Origin: Acidimicrobiaceae bacterium
GTDB taxonomy: Bacteria > Actinomycetota > Acidimicrobiia > Acidimicrobiales > RAAP-2
NCBI GenBank assembly: GCA_003133005.1
Contig: PKZI01000047.1
Location: forward strand, 1-7,265
Direction: 5' to 3'
Length of the DNA stretch: 7,265 bases
The notes below the pieces were generated by a model. It was not told the DNA's origin, ran no database searches, and saw only the letters and a list, made by a program, of their open reading frames with translations. The position numbers and the translations under genes are program-made. Of this stretch, positions 1 to 4,617 are shown one piece after another. Numbering within the stretch: the stretch's first letter is position 1; the number at the start of each line of letters is the position of its first letter.

Positions 1-40
1 GTGCGCTCTTCGTAAGTCGCTCGAATTTCGACCGGAGTAG

Positions 41-517
41 ATGGTGACACCAGACTCAGCAGACGATCGAGCGGTGAGTCGTGGCGTATTGGGCCGTGAT
101 CGACGTCCACAGGCTTCGGTGGTATTTGCACTTGGCATTGGCGGCGTGGTGGGTGCGTTGGCGCGGTATCTCATTGCACGAGCACTTCCCGTGACGACCG
201 GCGCGTTCCCCTGGAGCACGTTTTTGATCAACGTGACTGGATCGTTGGCGCTGGGGTTCTTGGTCGTGCTGTTACTCGAGCGATTTCCCCGCGATCGGTT
301 CGTGCGACTCTTCATGGGAACTGGGATCATTGGGGCGTACACGACGTTCTCCACGCTCGAGGTGGACACGGCGTTGCTCTTTCGCGCACACCATGTGTTC
401 GTCGGTGTTCTCTATGTCGTCGCGAGCCTCGCCGCAGGACTCGTGGCGGTGTGGTTCGGCACGTACGTCGCGAAGGTCAGTTTTGGACATCGATGGTCGC
501 GAGGCGAGACGAAATGA
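41..517 (+). CDS. crcB: CrcB/Fluc fluoride channel subunit 1 (Leu in place of second motif Phe)
   Basis: Small four-helix membrane protein of the CrcB/Fluc family, which exports fluoride passively across the cytoplasmic membrane as an antiparallel dimer. The sequence shows the family signatures in order: GGVVGALARYL (about 34-44), FLINVTGSLALGF with the conserved Asn64 (61-73), and GTGIIGAYTTFSTL (93-106). At 158 aa it is longer than the usual 120-130, with an Arg-rich N-terminal extension of about 25 residues and a basic C-terminal tail. The usual TTFSTF motif reads TTFSTL here: Phe103 is kept and position 106 is Leu. Arg clusters in the N-terminus, the second loop (R81, R84, R86, R89) and the C-tail suggest both ends lie in the cytoplasm. 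GGAG at 34-37 is only 3 bases from the ATG, so GTG at 44 is an alternative start; GTG at 119 would give the core domain only. The stop overlaps the next gene's ATG. Confidence 0.93.
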   Translation: MVTPDSADDRAVSRGVLGRDRRPQASVVFALGIGGVVGALARYLIARALPVTTGAFPWSTFLINVTGSLALGFLVVLLLERFPRDRFVRLFMGTGIIGAYTTFSTLEVDTALLFRAHHVFVGVLYVVASLAAGLVAVWFGTYVAKVSFGHRWSRGETK

Positions 518-849
518 GCGGTGACATCACGCCCTTTCCGTCCCATCCGGCCGTACGCCTCACGATGTTCTTCGACGCCCACGACCACGACCTTCACGGC
601 TCGCTCCTCGTGCACCTGATGGCTCGCGCCCGACAAATGGAGATTGCGGGTGCAACCGCTCTCGAAGGTTTCAAGGGTTATGGCGTCTCGGGAGCGATTC
701 ACGAAAGGGGCGCACTCCGTGACGAAGCACCCATCATGATGATTATCGTCGAGAGTGCCGAGCGGATTGATTCGTACTTGGCAGCAACGCTTGACCTCAC
801 GGCGAACGTTCTCATCACTTTGACGAACGTCGACGTGGTGGAGCTCTAG
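514..849 (+). CDS. DUF190 family protein
   Basis: A 111-residue soluble protein of the DUF190 family. These small ferredoxin-like-fold proteins are compared structurally with PII signal proteins, and their biochemical role is not established. The match rests on the central pattern LMARARQMEIAGATALEGF then KGYGVSGAIHE (about 32-61), followed by the MMIIVESAERIDSYL strand-helix unit (about 73-87). Length is normal for the family. I chose ATG 514 because it overlaps the TGA of the first crcB (ATGA), which fits translational coupling, and because the family fold begins just after it; the frame is open back to 451 but that stretch has no family resemblance. It sits between the two crcB genes, and DUF190 is often found beside crcB, so a role in fluoride resistance (channel regulation or sensing) is likely but is inferred from context only. 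No transmembrane segment or signal peptide is visible. Confidence 0.9.
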   Translation: MSGDITPFPSHPAVRLTMFFDAHDHDLHGSLLVHLMARARQMEIAGATALEGFKGYGVSGAIHERGALRDEAPIMMIIVESAERIDSYLAATLDLTANVLITLTNVDVVEL

Positions 850-867
850 CGCGGTGAGGTACGAGGA

Positions 868-1245
868 GTGACCCTTGAACTCTTTGTGATGGTGGCGATT
901 GGTGGGTGCGTCGGGGCGCCATCGCGCTACTTGCTCGATCGGAAGATCAATGGGCGAATTGAATCGGACCTTCCATGGGGCACCTTTCTCGTGAACATCT
1001 CTGGTTCACTGATACTTGGTCTCGTCACCGGTCTGTCACTCAGCCACCATCTCTCACCACTCGCCAAAGCGCTGATCGGCACCGGCTTCTGTGGTGCGTA
1101 CACGACGTTTTCGACGTTCACGCTCGAGACACTTCGACTCTTCGAGGTGGGGCAGTACGCCAATGCGGCACTCAACGTCACCGTCAGTACCTTGGTCGGT
1201 CTTGCAGGCGCGGGAATAGGGCTCGCCATCGGACTCGCTTTCTAG
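868..1245 (+). CDS. crcB: CrcB/Fluc fluoride channel subunit 2 (canonical motif)
   Basis: Second CrcB/Fluc fluoride channel subunit, 125 aa, the standard family length with four predicted helices. Signatures are complete: GGCVGAPSRYLL (12-23), PWGTFLVNISGSLILG with Asn43 (36-51), and GTGFCGAYTTFSTF (71-84) with both pore phenylalanines, Phe81 and Phe84. It starts with GTG 868, preceded by GAGGT at 856-860 with a 7-base gap, 18 bases after the DUF190 stop, so it belongs to the same transcription unit. Basic residues lie in the first loop (R25, K26, R30), while the C-terminus is uncharged. This is the reverse of subunit 1 and suggests the opposite membrane orientation. The pair therefore probably forms a heterodimer, as in other bacteria with tandem crcB genes, rather than two separate homodimers. 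Each protein has its own full four-helix domain, so this is not a split gene. Confidence 0.95.
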   Translation: MTLELFVMVAIGGCVGAPSRYLLDRKINGRIESDLPWGTFLVNISGSLILGLVTGLSLSHHLSPLAKALIGTGFCGAYTTFSTFTLETLRLFEVGQYANAALNVTVSTLVGLAGAGIGLAIGLAF

Positions 1246-1289
1246 CTTGGCGGCGTACGTCTGAGTGTCCGAGTGAATTGATTACCCGG

Positions 1290-1361
1290 AGTAATGTCTT
1301 GGCACGTTGAACCTGATCGGAGTCTCTTGTCGCGTTGTTTAGTAATACAGCACGTTGAACC
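1290..1361 (+). repeat. Imperfect direct repeat across the amidotransferase start
   Basis: Two copies of an element made of AGTAAT, a short variable spacer, and GCACGTTGAACC. Copy one occupies 1290-1313 (6-base spacer) and copy two 1341-1361 (3-base spacer). The 12-base halves at 1302-1313 and 1350-1361 are identical and in the same frame, so the peptide HVEP appears twice. The second copy encodes the conserved family N-terminus; the first covers the ATG assigned as the start. It may be a small tandem duplication that extended the protein or created a new start codon. Confidence 0.6.
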
Positions 1362-2067
1362 GGAAGGCCCTTACGCAATTGCACTGGCGCTCGAGGAATA
1401 CGGTGTTGAGCTCGATGTCCGTCACCTTTTCGCAGGTGACGAAGTTCCCACGCAACTGGACGAGTACAGCGGTGTCGTCGTCATGGGTGGTCCGATGTCG
1501 GTGACGAGTGACCACGGTTTTCCAACGCGACGCGCCGAACTGGCCCTGCTTGCTCAAGCCGTCGCGATCGGCTTACCGACACTCTGCGTGTGCCTGGGAG
1601 CGCAGTTACTTGCTGTGGCGACCGGAGGGCGCGTCTACGCCGGCGAACATGGTAGAGAAATTGGATTCGGGACTGTCCGCTTGGAGTCGACGGCGGACGA
1701 CGACTACCTCCTTTCATCCCTCGAGCGAGATCAAACGGTTTTGCACTGGCACGGTGACACGTTTGACTTAGGTCCGGATGCGGTGCGCCTTTGCGAGAAT
1801 GAACTCTATAAGAATCAATGTTTTTCAGTCGGCCCGAATGCGTGGGGCTTCCAATTCCACTTCGAAGTCGACAAAGAGGCTGTCGAAGCATTCGTGGAAA
1901 CGTTCCAAGGAGAGGTCACCGCCGCTGGCCTCGACCCCTTCGCCATTCTTGGCGACGCTCCCGAGGCGATTAGTCGACTTGTCGATCTCACTGACCAAGT
2001 CACGACACGTTTTGCGTTGCTCGTCGCCGCGTTCCGAATGGTGAATGATCCGCCTTTTCAGCGATAA
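1294..2067 (+). CDS. Class I glutamine amidotransferase (GMP-synthase-like glutaminase domain)
   Basis: Stand-alone type 1 glutamine amidotransferase domain protein, 257 aa, probably cytoplasmic. Such domains hydrolyse glutamine and pass ammonia to a partner enzyme, or act as peptidases or gamma-glutamyl hydrolases; the acceptor here is unknown. The catalytic triad is visible: nucleophile Cys100 in CVCLGAQLLA, with His189 and Glu191 in GFQFHFEVD. The oxyanion-strand motif VVVMGGPMSV lies at 61-70 and the conserved HWHGDTFDLG at 151-160. The residue before the nucleophile elbow, usually Gly (GxCxG), is Cys98 here. No synthetase domain follows, which rules out a full GuaA or CarA. The family N-terminus normally reads like CLVIQHVEPEGP, here at residues 15-26, so the first 10-14 residues are extra. 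TTG 1327 with GGAG at 1319-1322 is a real alternative start to ATG 1294 (GGAG 1288-1291, only 2 bases away). It lies 48 bases after crcB2 and might be co-transcribed. Confidence 0.88.
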   Translation: MSWHVEPDRSLLSRCLVIQHVEPEGPYAIALALEEYGVELDVRHLFAGDEVPTQLDEYSGVVVMGGPMSVTSDHGFPTRRAELALLAQAVAIGLPTLCVCLGAQLLAVATGGRVYAGEHGREIGFGTVRLESTADDDYLLSSLERDQTVLHWHGDTFDLGPDAVRLCENELYKNQCFSVGPNAWGFQFHFEVDKEAVEAFVETFQGEVTAAGLDPFAILGDAPEAISRLVDLTDQVTTRFALLVAAFRMVNDPPFQR

Positions 2068-2156
2068 CCCCGCTGGTGGTACGAGGATTTCCTTTGCGGG
2101 CGTCTGGGATGATGAAGGGCCGCCTGCGCGCTCGGCGTGTCCCGCCTGACTATTTC

Positions 2157-2171
2157 AAAGTCCGCGGCTTT
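2157..2171 (+). terminator. Weak hairpin downstream of the amidotransferase gene
   Basis: AAAGTC (2157-2162) can pair with GGCTTT (2166-2171) through six pairs, one of them G-T, around a CGC loop, followed by AT. It lies 90 bases after the amidotransferase stop. The short stem and poor U tract make it only a tentative terminator. Confidence 0.2.
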
Positions 2172-2215
2172 ATCGGGCCGGGATGTCGCTCGCGCGAGAA
2201 TGAGACAATTCTGAC

Positions 2216-2233
2216 GTCGCGCACTTGCGCGAC
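2216..2233 (-). terminator. GC-rich hairpin downstream of the membrane-protein gene
   Basis: Perfect inverted repeat: GTCGCGCA at 2216-2223 and TGCGCGAC at 2226-2233, separated by 2 bases. As RNA it would fold as a 6-7 bp GC-rich stem with a 4-6 base loop. It starts about 30 bases past the TAG of the minus-strand membrane-protein gene and is a good candidate for its transcription end. The sequence after it on the minus strand (GTCAGAATTGTC) lacks a clear U run, so it would be a U-poor terminator. On the plus strand it could equally stop read-through from the amidotransferase. Confidence 0.45.
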
Positions 2234-2262
2234 GAATCAACACGTAGACGGATAACGCGCCG

Positions 2263-3201
2263 CTACCGCAGCGACAACGATGTCCGAAGCACTGTGCTGT
2301 TATTGGGGGGCTGGGCCGCGGTTGGATCGTCAATCGCCGAAATTGACTGGTAGAACTTTCGAAACGTCGTGGATCCGGGTATGCGTTCGATCATGGCTTG
2401 ACCAAGAAACTCTTCGGCGTTCATCGCCCAAATCATCCGCGCGAGACGAAGACTTGCGCCACTCGAGTGCACAATGAGTTGGACCACCAGAGCAACAAGA
2501 AGCGCCATTCCAAAGGCACGCACTTCGTTGCCTTCGCGTAACATCCGAGCGAGCACGAACATTGACGCGATATAGGAGAACGACCCCCTCGTCACTCCGC
2601 GGAGAAACGCTGACGAGGCTTGTGCGCCCACTTCACGACGAGTGAAAAAGGCCATCATGAGACTGGTGAGAGGAATTGCGTCAAACACGCCTGCGACGCC
2701 CGCGCCCATTCGACCCGCGAGTGAGATCAACACGACGGTGAAAATGGTCGAAACAGCGAGGCGCAGCGCCAGACGTTGTTTGGTCGGTAAGTGTGCAACG
2801 ACGGCAGCACGCGGCCACAGCAACAACGCCAGTACGAAACTGAGAATCGCGATGCCGGCACCCACGACGATTGAGACGTGGCTCACGCGCAACAAGATCG
2901 CGACGACGGCGAACGCAACGAGTGCGCCGATCGTTGATGTTGATGCGCCAAAACGCTGGGCGAGGTGCGCGAACACCCACATCAGGGCTACCTCGGCCGT
3001 GGCGGCGACGAGAAGTGAGGCGGACATCGAGCGTGCGAAGGCCACACCATACTGATGAGCAATGAGCCAGAGGAAGGGCAAGAAGAGCAAGGGGAGGCCC
3101 ACGATGAGTCCGCCGATGGCATGACCGAACCGGCGCTGGGCGAGAGAGCCAATCAGCACCGAAGCGGGGGCGAGAATGATGCGAAGAATCAAGAAAATCA
3201 T
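2263..3201 (-). CDS. Uncharacterised polytopic membrane protein with duplicated halves
   Basis: A 312-residue integral membrane protein with about eight to nine hydrophobic segments between residues 1 and 238, then a mostly hydrophilic C-terminal tail of about 70 residues. I do not recognise a characterised family, though it resembles widespread hypothetical membrane proteins with the pattern LAxRRxGxxxGGxxxGxP. Its two halves look related: SVLIGSLAQRRFGHAIGG (14-31) followed by GLPLLFLPFLWL aligns with TVVLISLAGRMGAGVAGV (145-162) followed by AIPLTSLMMAFF, and in each the helix after it resembles its counterpart. This points to an internal duplication, as in many small-solute carriers. ATG 3201 is chosen over an upstream TTG at 3231; GGAGG at 3203-3207 is only one base from this ATG, so TTG 3192 (10-base gap) is possible. 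It is divergent from an Lrp-type regulator, which suggests regulated transport, perhaps export of an amino acid or related compound. The substrate is unknown. Confidence 0.85.
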   Translation of the reverse strand: MIFLILRIILAPASVLIGSLAQRRFGHAIGGLIVGLPLLFLPFLWLIAHQYGVAFARSMSASLLVAATAEVALMWVFAHLAQRFGASTSTIGALVAFAVVAILLRVSHVSIVVGAGIAILSFVLALLLWPRAAVVAHLPTKQRLALRLAVSTIFTVVLISLAGRMGAGVAGVFDAIPLTSLMMAFFTRREVGAQASSAFLRGVTRGSFSYIASMFVLARMLREGNEVRAFGMALLVALVVQLIVHSSGASLRLARMIWAMNAEEFLGQAMIERIPGSTTFRKFYQSISAIDDPTAAQPPNNSTVLRTSLSLR

Positions 3202-3213
3202 GCCTCCAGAGTA

Positions 3214-3239
3214 CGAGTCATATAACCTCAAATGACTCG
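3214..3239. promoter_or_regulatory. Perfect 26-bp dyad in the divergent control region (probable operator)
   Basis: CGAGTCAT at 3214-3221 and ATGACTCG at 3232-3239 are exact reverse complements flanking a 10-base AT-rich spacer, so the half-site centres are 18 bp apart. The dyad lies between the membrane-protein start (3201) and the regulator start (3322). It overlaps a minus-strand TTATAT (3220-3225), a reasonable -10 element for the membrane-protein gene. A protein bound here would block that promoter. The Lrp-like product encoded next door is the obvious candidate ligand, by inference. Confidence 0.6.
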
Positions 3240-3268
3240 GATTAGTTGCCAGAAACGAGAAAATATCC

Positions 3269-3278
3269 GTGATATAAC
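3269..3278 (+). promoter_or_regulatory. Second ATATAAC element and possible -10 of the Lrp-like gene
   Basis: GTGATATAAC here repeats GTCATATAAC at 3217-3226 with one mismatch, 52 bp apart, about five helical turns. TATAAC at 3273-3278 could serve as the -10 of the regulator, with transcription starting near 3285. I find no good -35 at normal spacing: TTGCCA at 3246-3251 is 21 bases away. It may be a promoter part, a binding site, or both. Confidence 0.35.
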
Positions 3279-3294
3279 TGAGAAAGTTCCACTA

Positions 3295-3315
3295 TTGCCT
3301 CGGAAAACGAGGTAA
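3295..3315 (+). promoter_or_regulatory. Inverted repeat covering the ribosome-binding site of the Lrp-like gene
   Basis: TTGCCTCG (3295-3302) pairs with CGAGGTAA (3308-3315) around a GAAAA loop, giving eight pairs with one G-U. The Shine-Dalgarno GAGGT (3309-3313), 8 bases before the ATG at 3322, lies wholly in the 3' arm, so the folded RNA would hide it. As DNA, the inner 15 bp has 5-base arms around a 5-base A-rich centre, a layout compatible with an Lrp/AsnC operator, so autoregulation by binding is the alternative reading. Confidence 0.5.
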
Positions 3316-3321
3316 AGTAAA

Positions 3322-3786
3322 ATGCCTATGGATGACATTGACCGCACCTTACTTATGTCGCTCGTAGAAGACGGTCGACTTAGTTATCAACAGTTGGCGA
3401 ACCAAGTCCATTTGAGCGCCAACAGCACGGCCGATCGGATTCGCAGGCTCCGCCAGCGTGGTGTGTTGGCAGGCGTTCACGCGGAAATCGGGCTCGAGGC
3501 GCTCGGTCACTCTTTGCAGTCGCTCACCGACATAAAACTCCGCGAGTCCGTCGATCGACGTCAATTTGAACGCGATCTCGAAGGTGTGCATCAAGTATTG
3601 AGCGCGATTCACACGACGGGCGAGTTCGACTATCAACTGTGGACCGCGAACGCCAACACCGACGAATTGCAAACAGTCATCGACATTCTTCGAGAGTTAG
3701 GCGCGCGCGACATCCAAAGTCGAATCGTGCTCGGTGAAATACGGTTCAACGCAGCGCGTCTACTCGAAATTGAGCCGCGTAGTTAG
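3322..3786 (+). CDS. Lrp/AsnC family transcriptional regulator
   Basis: DNA-binding regulator of the Lrp/AsnC (feast/famine) family, 154 aa, the normal length. The N-terminal helix-turn-helix begins at MDDIDRTLLMSL and runs to about residue 50: DGRLSYQQLANQVHLS forms the first part and NSTADRIRRLRQRGVL the recognition helix and exit. The C-terminal RAM ligand-binding and oligomerisation domain spans about 65-150 and includes the family's GEFDYQLWT strand (100-108) followed by the helix TDELQTVIDILREL. These proteins usually sense an amino acid and assemble as dimers to octamers. ATG 3322 is set by GAGGT at 3309-3313; the second ATG at 3328 is where many homologues begin but is too far from this site. 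It faces away from the membrane-protein gene, sharing a control region with a dyad and a repeated AT-rich element. The likely targets are itself and that gene. The effector cannot be read from the sequence. Confidence 0.95.
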   Translation: MPMDDIDRTLLMSLVEDGRLSYQQLANQVHLSANSTADRIRRLRQRGVLAGVHAEIGLEALGHSLQSLTDIKLRESVDRRQFERDLEGVHQVLSAIHTTGEFDYQLWTANANTDELQTVIDILRELGARDIQSRIVLGEIRFNAARLLEIEPRS

Positions 3787-3794
3787 CGGCTTGA
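3770..3794. terminator. Probable bidirectional terminator at the convergent junction
   Basis: AGCCGC (3773-3778) pairs perfectly with GCGGCT (3786-3791) around a 7-base loop, and two wobble pairs plus one T-A extend the stem to nine pairs (3770-3794). It spans the TAG of the Lrp-like gene and ends just before the TAA of the HAD gene at 3796. The flank is TGAATT on the plus strand and TCAATTT on the minus strand, both modestly U-rich. With only 9 bases between the genes, one hairpin probably ends both transcripts. Confidence 0.5.
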
Positions 3795-3795
3795 A

Positions 3796-4617
3796 TTAAG
3801 CGAGAACGTATCTCTCAATTGCGTTCGCAAAACCTTCGTCTTCGTTCGAAGTCGTGACGACGTCTGCAGCGTGCTGCACATCATCGAGGGCGTTGCCCAT
3901 GGCGATGCTAAGTCCCGCCACTTCGAACATGGCGACGTCATTGTGCATGTCACCAATCGTCGCAATCTCGCTCACGTCGATATCGTATTGCGCCGCGAGA
4001 AATCGAACGACGTTTCCCTTGGTTGCTTCGACACTGGTGACGTCAAGGAAATAGCTCTGCGATTGGCTCGCGGACACGTGGCGAGCGTAGCGCTCGTTAA
4101 TCTGTGTGTTCGCTGCCGCGTGTATTGAGGGATCATCGCTGACACCGACGATCTTGAATATCCCTTCTTCGACGCCATCAAAGTCGCCGACCTTGGTTGG
4201 CTCACACGAACACCCTTCTGCTTCGTGCGCGACGTGTGGTCCATCGACGTTCTGGACGTACCAGTTGGTGCCTTGATAAACCCAAATATCAAAACCGTAG
4301 GACGCCAATAGGTCGAGTATCAGAGCCGCGATCTGCCGGTCGATGGTCTTTTCTTCAAGAATGTTCATACTGCGGTCAATGATGAGTCCCCCGTTGAATG
4401 CGCCCAGCGGTGTTTCGAGTTTCAGTGGCTCGATGAATCGAGTGAGCGCCTGAGGCGGGCGGGCGCTGGTGATGGCAAAGCCGATGTTCGCTTTACGCAG
4501 ACTTTCCACGGCCGCTATTGCGCGAGGCGTGAGCACCTTTTCATGGGTTACGAGCGTACCGTCGACATCTGAGAGTACGAGGCGCACTCGGCGAGTCTTA
4601 GCGTCCGTCACGGTCAT
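3796..4617 (-). CDS. HAD superfamily (Cof-type, IIB) phosphatase
   Basis: Cytoplasmic Mg-dependent HAD hydrolase of the Cof type, 273 aa, a normal length. All four HAD motifs are visible: motif I DVDGTL with nucleophile Asp17 and acid/base Asp19; motif II near Thr50-Ser51 (AITSARPP); motif III Lys200 in EATKGNVV; and motif [11 protein letters not shown] with Asp223 and Asp227. The region between motifs II and III (about 80-190) is the C2 cap that selects substrate. Relatives remove phosphate from sugar phosphates, pyridoxal phosphate or flavin mononucleotide, and the specificity here cannot be assigned. The ATG at 4617 lies inside the end of pgi (20-base overlap), with no strong Shine-Dalgarno, so translation is probably coupled to pgi. 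GTG 4611, two codons in, is an alternative start. Linkage to pgi makes a hexose-phosphate or similar substrate plausible, but that is inference. Confidence 0.93.
   Translation of the reverse strand: MTVTDAKTRRVRLVLSDVDGTLVTHEKVLTPRAIAAVESLRKANIGFAITSARPPQALTRFIEPLKLETPLGAFNGGLIIDRSMNILEEKTIDRQIAALILDLLASYGFDIWVYQGTNWYVQNVDGPHVAHEAEGCSCEPTKVGDFDGVEEGIFKIVGVSDDPSIHAAANTQINERYARHVSASQSQSYFLDVTSVEATKGNVVRFLAAQYDIDVSEIATIGDMHNDVAMFEVAGLSIAMGNALDDVQHAADVVTTSNEDEGFANAIERYVLA

Noticed and set aside
1..40. Fluoride (crcB) riboswitch upstream of the channel operon.
   Set aside because: Only 40 bases of leader are present, with no visible riboswitch core motif; it could lie outside the window.
1..47. 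Possible 3' end of an upstream gene, with an open frame from base 2 to TAG at 38-40, directly before the crcB ATG, and another ending at 45-47.
   Set aside because: Only 12-14 codons are visible in each frame and none resembles a known protein end, so no call can be supported.
451..513. Upstream extension of the DUF190 frame to an alternative start at 451.
   Set aside because: The 21 extra codons lie inside crcB and show no family resemblance, while ATG 514 has the typical ATGA overlap.
2068..2262. A tRNA gene in the convergent gap.
   Set aside because: No T-loop GTTCRANYC box or cloverleaf spacing on either strand; the stems present do not form an acceptor arm of 7 pairs.
2058..2333. 91-codon minus-strand open frame across the convergent gap.
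   Set aside because: It overlaps the end of the membrane-protein gene in another frame, has an Arg/Ser/Pro-rich shadow-like composition, and matches nothing I recognise.
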